Shown here piece by piece: positions 35,242-44,608 of a DNA stretch of 64,000 nucleotides. The DNA is taken from NCBI RefSeq assembly GCF_010667575.1, contig NZ_JAABNT010000014.1:1-64000 (forward strand), read 5' to 3'. Every line of letters starts with the position of its first letter. Position 1 is the first letter of the stretch. This DNA comes from Sulfitobacter sediminilitoris. GTDB taxonomy: Bacteria; Pseudomonadota; Alphaproteobacteria; Rhodobacterales; Rhodobacteraceae. Made by a program: the position numbers and the translations under genes. The notes below the pieces were generated by a model. The model was not told the origin of the DNA and searched no databases. It was given only the letters and a program-made list of their open reading frames with translations.

Positions 35242-36582
35242 ATGAACCAGCACTACAGCACCACCCGTAAGATTGACCCGAACCGGGGCGCTTTTCTGGG
35301 GGATGGTACGCCCAATGACGCCAACCGGGTTGAGATCGGCCCGACGGGGTTGGCGTTTCGCGAATGGGAGGCGGCAGGGCTCACGCTCCCAAACTTGCCG
35401 GCAATGCGCGAATACCGCTGGAAGCGGCTGACACGGCACATCGTGGATCGCGGCTATGGCGGGCTTTTGATGTTTGACCCGCTCAACATCCGTTACGCCA
35501 CTGACAGCACCAATATGCAGCTCTGGAATACCCACAATCCGTTCCGCGCCGTACTGCTTTGTGCCGATGGATACATGGTGATGTGGGACTACAAGAACTC
35601 ACCTTTTCTGAGCGAATTCAATCCATTGGTGCGCGAACAGCGATCCGGTGCCGATCTGTTTTATTTTGACCGGGGCGACAAGGTAGACGTTGCGGCCGAC
35701 GTGCTGTCGAACGAGGTGCGTGAATTGATCCGAGAGCATGGCGGCGGGGAAAGGCGCATCGCCGTGGACAAGATCATGCTGCACGGATTGCGCGCACTTG
35801 AGGCGCAGGGGTTCGAGGTGATGGACGGAGAAGAAGTCACCGAGAAGAGCCGCTCGGTCAAAGGTCCGGACGAGATCCTGGCAATGCGCTGCGCATCGCA
35901 TGCCTGCGAGACGGCCGTGCGCGAGATGGAGAATTTCGCACGCGAGATGGTCCCAAAGGGCGCGACCTCGGAGGATGAAATCTGGGCCGTGCTGCACGCT
36001 GAGAATATCAAGCGTGGTGGGGAATGGATCGAGACACGGCTGCTGACCTCAGGACCACGCACAAACCCGTGGTTTCAGGAATGTGGCGGGCGGATTGTTC
36101 AAAACAATGAAATCGTGGCATTCGATACCGATCTTGTCGGCAGCTACGGCATTTGTGTGGACATCTCCCGCACCTGGTGGATTGGCGATCAAAAGCCAAG
36201 ACCTGACATGATCTACGCCATGCAGCACGGGGTGGAGCACATCCAGACCAACATGCAAATGCTCAAGCCTGGCGTGATGATCCCGGAGCTATCGGCAGGC
36301 ACTCATGTTCTGGATGCCCAATTTCAGGCGGGCAAGTACGGCTGTCTCATGCACGGCGTGGGATTGTGTGACGAGTGGCCGTTGGTTGCCTATCCTGACC
36401 ATGCCGTTGAAGGGGCTTATGATTATCCGTTGGAGGCCGGCATGGTCCTTTGCGTCGAAGCGCTGGTTCAGCCGGACGGCGGAGACTTTGCCATCAAGCT
36501 GGAAGATCAGGTGCTGGTGACCGAAGAGGGTTTCGAGAATCTCACGACATATCCGTTCGATCCAGCCTTGATGGGACGATAG
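35242..36582 (+). CDS. dddP: dimethylsulfoniopropionate lyase DddP
   Basis: 446 residues starting MNQHYSTTRKIDPNRGA, the start conserved in known DddP. The fold is M24 aminopeptidase-like, but the sequence follows DddP closely through long stretches (LMFDPLNIRYATDSTNMQLW near 75). Metal ligands are visible as FDTD, VDIS, MHGVG, CVEAL and KLEDQ. It cleaves DMSP to dimethyl sulfide and acrylate in the cytoplasm. No acrylate-use genes or DMSP transporter adjoin it in this window, so the gene appears to stand alone. Confidence 0.94.
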   Translation: MNQHYSTTRKIDPNRGAFLGDGTPNDANRVEIGPTGLAFREWEAAGLTLPNLPAMREYRWKRLTRHIVDRGYGGLLMFDPLNIRYATDSTNMQLWNTHNPFRAVLLCADGYMVMWDYKNSPFLSEFNPLVREQRSGADLFYFDRGDKVDVAADVLSNEVRELIREHGGGERRIAVDKIMLHGLRALEAQGFEVMDGEEVTEKSRSVKGPDEILAMRCASHACETAVREMENFAREMVPKGATSEDEIWAVLHAENIKRGGEWIETRLLTSGPRTNPWFQECGGRIVQNNEIVAFDTDLVGSYGICVDISRTWWIGDQKPRPDMIYAMQHGVEHIQTNMQMLKPGVMIPELSAGTHVLDAQFQAGKYGCLMHGVGLCDEWPLVAYPDHAVEGAYDYPLEAGMVLCVEALVQPDGGDFAIKLEDQVLVTEEGFENLTTYPFDPALMGR

Positions 36583-36654
36583 ACGCAGGGGGCCGACAAC
36601 GCACGTGCCGCTGTCCCCTGTTCATCAGTTCCGTTTCAGCGCAATCAGCACCAT

Positions 36655-37083
36655 TCACTCAACAGTGATGGTAATGACATCGCTCATCACAGGTGGATCA
36701 TGAGGCACATGGTTCAGATCCCCCAAAAGCAGTTGCAGCGTATGTGTTCCAGACGGCAGGTCCTTGATCACCTGTGTTTGTCCGCCACCGAAATGCACGA
36801 CCTGATCCGTGGCTGGCAGACTGGTATCAAGGTCCAGAGTGCCGGGGTCGGTGTTGATCAGCAAATGATGGTGTCCTGTGTTGTCGGCTTCGGTGCCTGC
36901 CGGAGCCACGCCCATGCCAGTCAGTCCGAATACGACCGTCACCGGATTGCTGACCGTCGCACCGTCGCTCGGTGAGATAATATAGGCCTGCGCGCCCTCC
37001 GGTGCCGCGTTGCGATGCCCATCGGCGATGGCTGTACTTGCAAGCAAAATTCCTGCGGTCAGTGTTGTGAAAAAGTGCTTCAT
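36655..37083 (-). CDS. DUF4399 secreted protein
   Basis: 142 residues with a signal peptide ending in STAIA. The DUF4399 signature is seen in YIISPSDGATVSNPVTVVFGLTGMGVAPAG followed by TGHHHLLIN and PSGTHTLQLLLGDLNHVPHDPP. The beta-rich, His-containing domain is found in many marine proteobacteria, and its function is unknown. It converges with dddP with 72 bases between the stops. Confidence 0.85.
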   Translation of the reverse strand: MKHFFTTLTAGILLASTAIADGHRNAAPEGAQAYIISPSDGATVSNPVTVVFGLTGMGVAPAGTEADNTGHHHLLINTDPGTLDLDTSLPATDQVVHFGGGQTQVIKDLPSGTHTLQLLLGDLNHVPHDPPVMSDVITITVE

Positions 37084-37229
37084 CGTGGCCTCCCTGGCAA
37101 ATGGTCCTGCGGACCGACATTGCTAAGGTAGCGCTGAATGTCTCCGTGCAACAGAATATTGAAGCGTTTGGCGTCGGCCAACCCGGTGCACATTCCCAAT
37201 CTGGCCAGCAACTCAGTTTCAGGCTGGGA

Positions 37230-38384
37230 TTACTGTCCCAATGCCTGCCCCAGATCCCCCTTCAAATCCTCGACATCCTCGATCCCCACGGACAGGCGCA
37301 GCAACCCTTCGGGTATCCCCGTATGCGGCTCAATCGTATGGCGATGCTCCACAAGGCTCTCCACGCCGCCCAAAGAGGTTGCCCGGTGGAACAACTGCAT
37401 GCGTCCGACGGCCCGCAATGCTGCCTCCGCGCCGCCCTTTACGACAAAGGACAGCAGACCACCAAAACCCCCGGTCATCTGGCGCGCGGCAATCTCGTGT
37501 CCGGCATGGTCCGGCAGCCCAGGATAGAGCACATCTTCCACCGCGGGATGGTCCAGCAGGTATCCCGCCAAAGACTGCGCATTGCGCGACATTTCTCGCA
37601 TGCGCAAGGGCAAGGTGCGCATGCCGCGTGTCAGCAGCCAGGCCTCCATCGGTCCCAACACGGCGCCCGCCATATCGCGATCCGCAAGGATCATGTGCGA
37701 GATCGGATCATCAGCAGCGGCCATAGACAGCGATCCGGCCAGAACATCTGAATGCCCGTTAATCCCCTTGGTCGCTGAATGCATCACGATGTCCGCGCCA
37801 TGGCTCAAAGGCTGGCTTAACACCGGAGAGGCCGCTGTGCTGTCCACGACCAGTTTGGCCCCGACGCCATGCGCCATATGAGCAGCTTGGGCGATATCAG
37901 TGATGCGCAGCCACGGGTTTGAGGGCGTCTCAATCCAGACAATCGCCGGAGAGTGGGTCTTGCAAGCTGCGTCCAGCGCTGCCGGGTCAGAGGCTTCAAC
38001 CTCGTGCAACGCAATGTCGCGGCGGGTACAGAAATCCCTGATCCAGGCGGTCGTTCCCCAATATATCTGGCTTTGCACCACAACGCTGGATCCGTTGGAA
38101 ACCGTTCGGAACACGGCAGCGACTGCGGCCATACCGGAAGGAAACAAGAGCGTCTCAGCAGCACCTTCAAGCTGAGACAAGAGCCGCTCGGCCACGCGGG
38201 CGTTTTCGTTGTGAGAGCGCAGATAGACATTCTGCGCATTTAGCGGCGCATAGTTTTCATCCCGCGCGAAGGTTGTCGCCATATGAACCGCAGGTACGAC
38301 GCCGCCTGTCTCAGCGTCTGTCGCTCCTGCAGCCTGTGCTGCAATGGTGGCAGAAGATAGATTTGATTTTGGTGGGTTCGCCAC
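37230..38384 (-). CDS. Cys/Met-metabolism PLP-dependent enzyme (cystathionine gamma-synthase/lyase type)
   Basis: 384 residues. The PLP lysine is in MHSATKGINGHSDVLAG near residue 205, with YLRSHNENARVAERLLSQLEG near 55 and a Ser-rich C-terminal LLRLSVGIEDVEDL. The usual YSR motif is LRSHN here, so the exact reaction (gamma-elimination, gamma-replacement or beta-lyase) cannot be fixed. It could feed cysteine, methionine or homocysteine turnover. It is divergent from the alpha/beta hydrolase-OsmC gene by 175 bases. Confidence 0.85.
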   Translation of the reverse strand: MANPPKSNLSSATIAAQAAGATDAETGGVVPAVHMATTFARDENYAPLNAQNVYLRSHNENARVAERLLSQLEGAAETLLFPSGMAAVAAVFRTVSNGSSVVVQSQIYWGTTAWIRDFCTRRDIALHEVEASDPAALDAACKTHSPAIVWIETPSNPWLRITDIAQAAHMAHGVGAKLVVDSTAASPVLSQPLSHGADIVMHSATKGINGHSDVLAGSLSMAAADDPISHMILADRDMAGAVLGPMEAWLLTRGMRTLPLRMREMSRNAQSLAGYLLDHPAVEDVLYPGLPDHAGHEIAARQMTGGFGGLLSFVVKGGAEAALRAVGRMQLFHRATSLGGVESLVEHRHTIEPHTGIPEGLLRLSVGIEDVEDLKGDLGQALGQ

Positions 38385-38559
38385 GGCAGGTCTCGCGTTT
38401 TTTGGGACTGTAGCGCCTTGCTACACGCAGCATTCAGGACAGGCAATCGCCCAGAGGCCCATGGTCTTGTGCGTCACGTGGGCGTGAGGGCCGTGACACA
38501 GACCTTGCATGCCATCTGCGCGTCCCCCACCCTTAGACAACCTTCAACGGAGAGCACCC

Positions 38560-39774
38560 ATGGCCACAAAACGCATCACCTTCCCCGGCCACAATGGCGA
38601 TACGCTGGCCGCCCGCCTTGACATGCCCGATGGCCCGCATCTGGCCACAGCGCTCTTTGCGCACTGCTTTACCTGCGGCAAGGATATTCCTGCGGCGCGG
38701 CGCATTGCTGCACGGCTGGCAGGAATGGGCATAGCCGTCTTGCGGTTTGATTTTACTGGACTTGGGCATTCCGAAGGGGAGTTTTCGAACACCTCGTTCA
38801 CGTCCAACGTCGAAGATCTTATCGCGGCCTGCGCCTATCTCGACAGTGAAGGGCTGCCGCCTGCGTTGCTGATAGGCCATTCGCTGGGGGGCGCTGCCGT
38901 ACTAAAGGCCGCCGCACAAATGGATGAGATCAAGGCAGTTGCCACTATTGGCGCTCCTTTCGACCCGGAGCATGTCACCCACAATTTCGCCGATGCTTTG
39001 CCCGAGATCATTTCCAAAGGTGTAGCAGAGGTGTCGCTTGGCGGTCGCCCGTTCAAAATCGGAAAAAGCTTTATCGAAGACGTCGCTGCGGGAGAGCTGG
39101 CGCCAGCCATCGGCAATCTCAGGGCTGCGCTGCTGGTCCTGCACGCGCCGCAGGACGCGATTGTCAGCATCGACAACGCCAGCCAGATATTCCTTGCTGC
39201 TAAACATCCAAAAAGCTTTGTCACACTGGATAATGCCGACCACCTCGTTACACGTGCAGCAGATTCCGAATATGCCGCCGACGTGATCGCCACTTGGGCC
39301 AGCCTGTACCTGCCCTTGAAACAGCCCGCCCCACCGCCGGGTGCACCAGAAGGCATCGTGCGCGTCGCCGAAGCTGATCCAAACGGCTTTCTGCAGGACG
39401 TCAATGCAGGTCCCACCCATCATACGCTGGCGGATGAACCACTGGCCTACGGCGGCACTAACCGGGGTATGTCGCCGTACGGCTTCTTGTCTGCTGGCCT
39501 TGGGGCCTGCACTTCGATGACGATCCGCATGTACGCCCGCCGAAAGGGTTGGCCATTAGAGCACGTCAGCGTCGATGTGTGCCACGACAAGGTCCACGCG
39601 CAGGACGCCGAAACCGGCAGCGGTGATAAGATCGACACCTGGCGCAGACGGATCAAGCTGACCGGGGATCTGAGTGACGACCAGCGCGACCGCCTGCTTG
39701 AGATCGCGGACAGGTGCCCCGTTCACCGCACCTTTGAGCGGTCCTCGGAAGTGCTCACCGAACTTCTGCCATAA
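38560..39774 (+). CDS. fusion of alpha/beta hydrolase and OsmC-like peroxiredoxin
   Basis: 404 residues from MATKRITFPGHNGD, with GGAGAG seven bases ahead of the ATG. Residues 1-255 are an alpha/beta hydrolase with the nucleophile elbow GHSLGG near 110, the acid in HAPQDAI and the His in LDNADHLV. Residues about 275-404 are OsmC-like, with the two redox cysteines in GLGACTSMTIRMYARRKG and DRCPVHRTF. The fusion is a known architecture, presumably detoxifying organic peroxides or acyl thioesters. Confidence 0.92.
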   Translation: MATKRITFPGHNGDTLAARLDMPDGPHLATALFAHCFTCGKDIPAARRIAARLAGMGIAVLRFDFTGLGHSEGEFSNTSFTSNVEDLIAACAYLDSEGLPPALLIGHSLGGAAVLKAAAQMDEIKAVATIGAPFDPEHVTHNFADALPEIISKGVAEVSLGGRPFKIGKSFIEDVAAGELAPAIGNLRAALLVLHAPQDAIVSIDNASQIFLAAKHPKSFVTLDNADHLVTRAADSEYAADVIATWASLYLPLKQPAPPPGAPEGIVRVAEADPNGFLQDVNAGPTHHTLADEPLAYGGTNRGMSPYGFLSAGLGACTSMTIRMYARRKGWPLEHVSVDVCHDKVHAQDAETGSGDKIDTWRRRIKLTGDLSDDQRDRLLEIADRCPVHRTFERSSEVLTELLP

Positions 39775-40073
39775 GTGCCTCTTGTTCCGGACCTCACTTC
39801 TGTTCGAAAGCCACTCTGAACGGCAGGGAAACAGCCGCTCCGGCGCTGTGGCCTCGGTAGAGCTAACGCTTGGAAATTCACCCCAAGCAGGTCCCGCACC
39901 GAAAATGGACTTGTGTTGGTACGTCCGCCCCCATGAAATCTGCCCTCCTCCGTGCGCCCAACGACTGAGGCACATGAAATACTGCGAGCGTTCGGCTCCT
40001 GACTTGTTCTTCACGCGCCCGCGGTCTATGCCGCGCATGAGCCTGAAAACTGTCATCACAAGGTGTGCTTCAC

Positions 40074-41381
40074 ATGATCCCCCGCTATTCCCGCCCCGAT
40101 ATGGTCGCCATCTGGTCGCCCGAGACCAAGTTTCGCATCTGGTACGAAATCGAAGCCCACGCCTGCGACGCCATGGCCGATCTGGGTGTTATTCCACGCG
40201 AAAATGCGGAAGCGGTCTGGAAGGCCAAGGATATCGAATTCGATGTCGCGCGCATTGATGAGATCGAAGCGGTGACCAAGCATGACGTGATCGCCTTCCT
40301 GACACATCTGGCCGAACATGTCGGCAGCGACGAGGCACGTTTCGTGCATCAGGGCATGACCTCATCCGACGTTCTGGACACCTGTTTCAACGTGCAATTG
40401 ACCCGTGCCGCAGACATCCTGATCGCGGATGTTGAAGGGCTGCTTGCCGCTCTCAAGCGCCGGGCGATGGAGCACAAGATGACCGTGCGGATTGGCCGGT
40501 CACACGGCATTCACGCCGAACCCACAACGATGGGTCTCACCTTTGCGCGGTTCTACGCCGAAATGGACCGCAACCTTGCGCGTCTGCGCACCGCCCGCGA
40601 TGAGATCGCAACAGGTGCCATCTCGGGTGCGGTCGGAACATTCGCCAATATCGATCCACGGATCGAAGAGCATGTCTGCGAGAAACTGGGGCTGAAGCCC
40701 GAGCCGATCTCGACCCAGGTGATACCGCGTGACCGACATGCTGCCTTTTTCGCAGCGTTGGGCGTGGTCGGATCTTCCATCGAAAACATCGCGACGGAAA
40801 TTCGCCACATGCAGCGCACCGAAGTGCTGGAAGCGGAGGAGTTCTTTTCTGCCGGTCAGAAGGGTTCATCCGCGATGCCGCACAAGCGCAATCCGGTCTT
40901 GACCGAGAACCTCACCGGCCTTGCGCGTCTGGTCCGCATGGCGGTGGTCCCAGCGATGGAAAACGTAGCACTTTGGCACGAGCGTGATATCTCGCACAGT
41001 TCCGTTGAGCGCAACATCGGGCCAGATACCACAGTCACACTGGACTTCGCGCTCGCGCGGCTGACGTCCGTGGTGGACCAGCTGGTTATCTATCCTGACA
41101 ACATGCTGGCCAACATGAATAAATTCCGGGGATTGGTGATGTCGCAGCGTGTCTTGCTGGCATTGACACAGGCTGGGGTAAGCCGGGAAGACGCCTACAA
41201 ACTTGTCCAGCGCAACGCAATGAAGGTTTGGGAACAGGGCAAAGACTTCAAAACTGAATTGCTGGCGGACGCGGACGTGCTGAATTCCCTGAGCGCGGAA
41301 GAGATCGAAGAGAAGTTTGATCTGGGCTATCACACCAAACATGTCGATACGATCTTTGCGCGGGTCTTTGGTGCAGCGTGA
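40074..41381 (+). CDS. purB: adenylosuccinate lyase
   Basis: 435 residues from MIPRYSRPDMVAIW; AAGGTG lies eight bases before this ATG. The fumarase/aspartase-superfamily signature GSSAMPHKRNP appears near residue 265, with SSDVLDTC near 97 and GRSHGIHAEPTT near 142. It catalyses the fumarate-releasing steps that form AICAR and AMP in purine synthesis. The 299 bases upstream contain no other gene. Confidence 0.97.
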   Translation: MIPRYSRPDMVAIWSPETKFRIWYEIEAHACDAMADLGVIPRENAEAVWKAKDIEFDVARIDEIEAVTKHDVIAFLTHLAEHVGSDEARFVHQGMTSSDVLDTCFNVQLTRAADILIADVEGLLAALKRRAMEHKMTVRIGRSHGIHAEPTTMGLTFARFYAEMDRNLARLRTARDEIATGAISGAVGTFANIDPRIEEHVCEKLGLKPEPISTQVIPRDRHAAFFAALGVVGSSIENIATEIRHMQRTEVLEAEEFFSAGQKGSSAMPHKRNPVLTENLTGLARLVRMAVVPAMENVALWHERDISHSSVERNIGPDTTVTLDFALARLTSVVDQLVIYPDNMLANMNKFRGLVMSQRVLLALTQAGVSREDAYKLVQRNAMKVWEQGKDFKTELLADADVLNSLSAEEIEEKFDLGYHTKHVDTIFARVFGAA

Positions 41382-41570
41382 CGCCAGTTTCTGCTGACCG
41401 TTAGCTTAAACGGTACGCACTGTAGCTGTGAGGTTTTGCTTCGGTCTGCGTCTGATTTTTGGGCGCAGGGCGTGCTGCGCTGAGGCGCAAGTTGTCGCAG
41501 CGTCATCGGAATATTTGAAATGTTGTGAAAACCGTGTAACTTTCAAATAACAACCAAAAGGAGACGGACC

Positions 41571-41732
41571 ATGAAGATCAAGACCCTTGCGATTGCGCTG
41601 GCCCTGACAGCCGCCCCCGCTTTGGCATACGCAGAAGGCTGTAGCTACAGCAAACAGAAGCAGGCCATGTCCTGTGCGGCCGGTACGGCCTACGACAGTG
41701 CGACAAATAGCTGTCTGCCCGTCAGCACCTGA
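41571..41732 (+). CDS. small secreted Cys-motif protein, 53 residues
   Basis: AAAGGAGACGGACC precedes the ATG. A signal peptide (TLAIALALTAAPALAYA) is followed by a mature chain of about 31 residues with three cysteines, including CAAGTAYDSATNSC. The same C-x-x-G-x-x-Y-D-x-x-T-x-x-C pattern recurs in the gene at 41909. It is probably periplasmic or secreted and may bind glycan or form a disulfide; function unknown. A terminator follows. Confidence 0.75.
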   Translation: MKIKTLAIALALTAAPALAYAEGCSYSKQKQAMSCAAGTAYDSATNSCLPVST

Positions 41733-41759
41733 GCGTTCTTTCTCAGCGACAAAAAGCCT

Positions 41760-41790
41760 GCGCAGCCCGTTCAGCGGTCTGCGCTTTTTT
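41760..41790 (+). terminator. terminator after the small Cys-motif gene
   Basis: GCGCAG and CTGCGC flank a 13-base loop at 41760-41784 and are followed by six T residues (41785-41790). It lies 28 bases after the stop of the 53-residue gene. Confidence 0.75.
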
Positions 41791-41908
41791 CGGCGGGTCG
41801 ATGCTGAATATACTTGGGTCACTTATGCGTGTAAGTTTGCCCATCCCGCTTGGCATGTTTTGGCTTTAGACTAATTTACGGCCAACAGCCCACTTCAGGA
41901 GACATCAA

Positions 41909-42436
41909 ATGAAACATATCGTTCTGGCGTCCGCCCTTGCCATTCCCTTCGGTGCAACTTCTGCTATTGCCGCCGGTGGTGGTGATGAGCAAGCCCCATC
42001 CAAGCCCAAGTGCAAGACGGGCCAGGTATACGACAAAAAAACCAAGGCCTGTGTCGTGGCGCAGGAAAGCAACCTTGACGTTGACAGCCTGTATGAGAAT
42101 GTCCGCGAATTGGCTTATGCCGGGCGGTACGATGATGCGCAGGTGGTTTTGGCCCAGATGCCACAGGACGATGACCGGACGCTGACCTACCTTGGCTTTA
42201 CCAACCGAAAGATGGGTAACGTGGACGCTGCAATGTCTTACTATGCCCAGGCTTTGCGGGTGAACCCGGCCAATGTCTTGGCGCGGTCTTACATGGGTCA
42301 GGGCTTGGTTGAGCAGGGCAAGATCGCCGATGCGCTGGTGCAACTGCGTGAAATTCGTGCCCATGGCGGTACGGGTACATGGGCAGAGGCCTCCTTGCGG
42401 ACGGCCATCGCAACCGGTCAGACCTTCAACTACTGA
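41909..42436 (+). CDS. secreted TPR protein with the same Cys motif
   Basis: 175 residues. A signal peptide ends in TSAIA. The next segment carries CKTGQVYDKKTKAC, matching the motif of the upstream small protein. Residues 55-170 are about three tetratricopeptide repeats (YENVRELAYAGRYDDAQVVLAQMP, YLGFTNRKMGNVDAAMSYYAQALRVNP, ARSYMGQGLVEQGKIADALVQLREI). It is probably a periplasmic scaffold. Neighbour relation and the shared motif suggest a common partner or origin with the 53-residue protein. Confidence 0.82.
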   Translation: MKHIVLASALAIPFGATSAIAAGGGDEQAPSKPKCKTGQVYDKKTKACVVAQESNLDVDSLYENVRELAYAGRYDDAQVVLAQMPQDDDRTLTYLGFTNRKMGNVDAAMSYYAQALRVNPANVLARSYMGQGLVEQGKIADALVQLREIRAHGGTGTWAEASLRTAIATGQTFNY

Positions 42437-42496
42437 TTTCAACGTTTCTTCATCTTTGAACGGCATAACCCACACACTTGTGAGGGATTGCCTGTG

Positions 42497-43567
42497 ATGA
42501 ACGATATGGTTCCAATGAACGCAATTGCGCCGCTCCCTGACATGACCGGGGGCGGCGTTTCCAAATCTCTCAGTCGCCGGGCGAAAGCTGCCATCGTTGT
42601 GCGTTTGTTGCTGAACGAAGGCGCGGATATCCCGCTTGAGGAACTGCCGGATGAATTGCAGGTCACACCGACCCAACAAATGGGTGAGATGCGTCTGGTC
42701 GATCGCGACACGCTGAGCGCAGTTGTGGATGAGTTCGCGACCGAGTTGGAGAAAATTGGTCTGTCTTTTCCGCCAGGCATTGCTGGTGCGCTGGACGCAC
42801 TGGAGGGCAAGATCAGCCATCAGACCGCAGCACGACTGCGCAAGGAGGCCGGTGTCCGGCAATTCGGCGACCCCTGGGGACGAATTCGTGAACTGGGTCC
42901 GGAAAAACTGCTCCCGGTTCTGGAAAACGAAAGTGTGGAAATCGCTGCGGTGATGCTGTCGAAATTGCCGGTGTCCCTCGCCGCTGAACTGCTGGGGCGC
43001 TTGCCGGGGCCACAGGCCCGCAGAGTTACCTATGCGGTGTCGCTGACCAACGCAGTAACGCCCGAAGCGGTGGACCGGATTGGCCTGTCGCTGGCGACCC
43101 AACTTGATGCACAACCCAAACAGGCCTTTGATGATGGACCGGTCGAACGCGTAGGCGCAATCCTGAATTCATCGACCTCCGTCACCCGCGACGATGTGCT
43201 GACCGGATTGGACGAGACGGATCAAGGCTTTGCCGACGCTGTGCGCAAGGCAATCTTCACCTTTGGCAATATACCTGCACGCATCGCGCCCCGCGATATT
43301 CCGCGCATCCTGCGTGAAGTCGAACAGCCCTCCTTGGTTGTGGCACTGGCCGGTGCGGAAGCAGCGGGATTTGCTGCCTCACGCGACTTTGTTCTTGAGA
43401 ACATGTCAGGCCGCATGGCCGATCAACTCCGCGAGGAGATCGATGCATCAGGCAAGGTCAAACCTGCCGATGCGGAGGCCGCAATGTCAGATGTTGTTGC
43501 AGTGATCCGTCAAATGGAACAATCTGGCGATCTGTTGCTGGTGGTCGAAGACGAACCAGAGGACTAA
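42497..43567 (+). CDS. FliG-like flagellar motor switch protein
   Basis: 356 residues from MNDMVPMNAIAPLP, with GAGGGA about ten bases before the ATG. The middle domain has AAVMLSKLPVSLAAELLGRLPGPQARRV near 150 and the C-terminal domain IPRILREVEQPSLVVALAGAE, VLENMSGRMADQLREEI and a terminal VVAVIRQMEQSGDLLLV, which match FliG. FliG couples the rotor to the stator. No other flagellar gene lies nearby, so this is either a dispersed fliG, as in some roseobacters, or a paralog. Confidence 0.8.
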   Translation: MNDMVPMNAIAPLPDMTGGGVSKSLSRRAKAAIVVRLLLNEGADIPLEELPDELQVTPTQQMGEMRLVDRDTLSAVVDEFATELEKIGLSFPPGIAGALDALEGKISHQTAARLRKEAGVRQFGDPWGRIRELGPEKLLPVLENESVEIAAVMLSKLPVSLAAELLGRLPGPQARRVTYAVSLTNAVTPEAVDRIGLSLATQLDAQPKQAFDDGPVERVGAILNSSTSVTRDDVLTGLDETDQGFADAVRKAIFTFGNIPARIAPRDIPRILREVEQPSLVVALAGAEAAGFAASRDFVLENMSGRMADQLREEIDASGKVKPADAEAAMSDVVAVIRQMEQSGDLLLVVEDEPED

Positions 43568-43647
43568 CTCCTGCATGACAAAGCTGACTTGTTGCCCCTG
43601 AACCCACGGGCTATGTCTGGCGCACTTGTCGCAAATGACCGGAACCG

Positions 43648-44556
43648 ATGTCAGAACAAACAGCCTTGGATGATCCCCACGCACAACCGGCGCGCAAGCT
43701 GGGGGATTATCTGACAAATGCTTTGATCGTGGGAATCATTCGGTTGGCGCTGGCCCTGCCCTATACCGCACGCGTTCGGTTCGTTGGCTGGATTGTGGAA
43801 CGCGTTATCGGCCCTATCGCGGGATATCGCAGGCGGGCGTTGCGCAATCTGGCGATGATCTGGCCGGAACTTTCTGCCACGCGCCGGGCCGAGATTGCCA
43901 GCAAATGCCTCAACAACGTCGGGCGCACCTTTATCGAGAATTACTCAGCCAAGGACTTTCCCGCACGGATGGAAAAAGTGACGCCAACGGGCCCCGGATC
44001 AGAAGCGCTGCAAAAGGCTGTGGACGAAGGACGTCCCGTCATTCTGGTGACCGGTCATTTTGGAAATTATGAGGCAACCCGTGCGGCACTGGTGGCCAAG
44101 GGCTATGACATTGGCGGGCTCTACCGCGATATGAAAAACCCATATTTTAATGCGCATTACGTCAAGACGATGGAGGCCTTCGGCGGACCTGTTTTTCCGC
44201 AGGGCCGCAAAGGAACAGCAGGCTTCGTGCGCCATCTCAAGGGTGGCGGCCAGTTGGTTTTGCTATTCGATCAGCATGTGCAATACGCGCCCATCCTTGA
44301 TTTTCTGGGAGAACCTGCACGCACTGCCGTATCTGCGGCAGAGTTGGCAATTCGCTACGATGCATTGCTGATTCCCTTCTACGGCATCCGGCAGGACGAC
44401 GGGCTTAGTTTTGAATGTGTTTTGGAAGCGCCCGTTCCCCACTCTGACCCGTTGACAATGACCCAAGCCCTGAACGACAGCCTTGCCGCCCGTGTCAGGG
44501 CAGCACCCGAGCAATGGTTCTGGGTGCATCGCCGGTGGCGGGCCGACCAACCCTAG
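43648..44556 (+). CDS. lysophospholipid/lipid A acyltransferase (LpxL/HtrB family)
   Basis: 302 residues. The acyltransferase box appears as VTGHFGNYEATR near residue 132 (H-x4-E form), with GLYRDMKNPYFN and LFDQHV following and the terminal APEQWFWVHRRWR that marks LpxL-type late acyltransferases. An N-terminal hydrophobic segment near 25-45 anchors it to the inner membrane. It likely adds a secondary acyl chain to lipid A or a related lipid. Confidence 0.88.
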   Translation: MSEQTALDDPHAQPARKLGDYLTNALIVGIIRLALALPYTARVRFVGWIVERVIGPIAGYRRRALRNLAMIWPELSATRRAEIASKCLNNVGRTFIENYSAKDFPARMEKVTPTGPGSEALQKAVDEGRPVILVTGHFGNYEATRAALVAKGYDIGGLYRDMKNPYFNAHYVKTMEAFGGPVFPQGRKGTAGFVRHLKGGGQLVLLFDQHVQYAPILDFLGEPARTAVSAAELAIRYDALLIPFYGIRQDDGLSFECVLEAPVPHSDPLTMTQALNDSLAARVRAAPEQWFWVHRRWRADQP

Positions 44557-44608
44557 TCAAAGGTGTGGCTTTGGTGACGTGATGAAACATCCGCGCTGAG
44601 AAAAAGCC

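Noticed and set aside
41876-43114. A 412-codon minus-strand frame over the TPR and FliG-like genes
   Set aside because: It is antisense to two well-supported genes and shows no recognisable domain.
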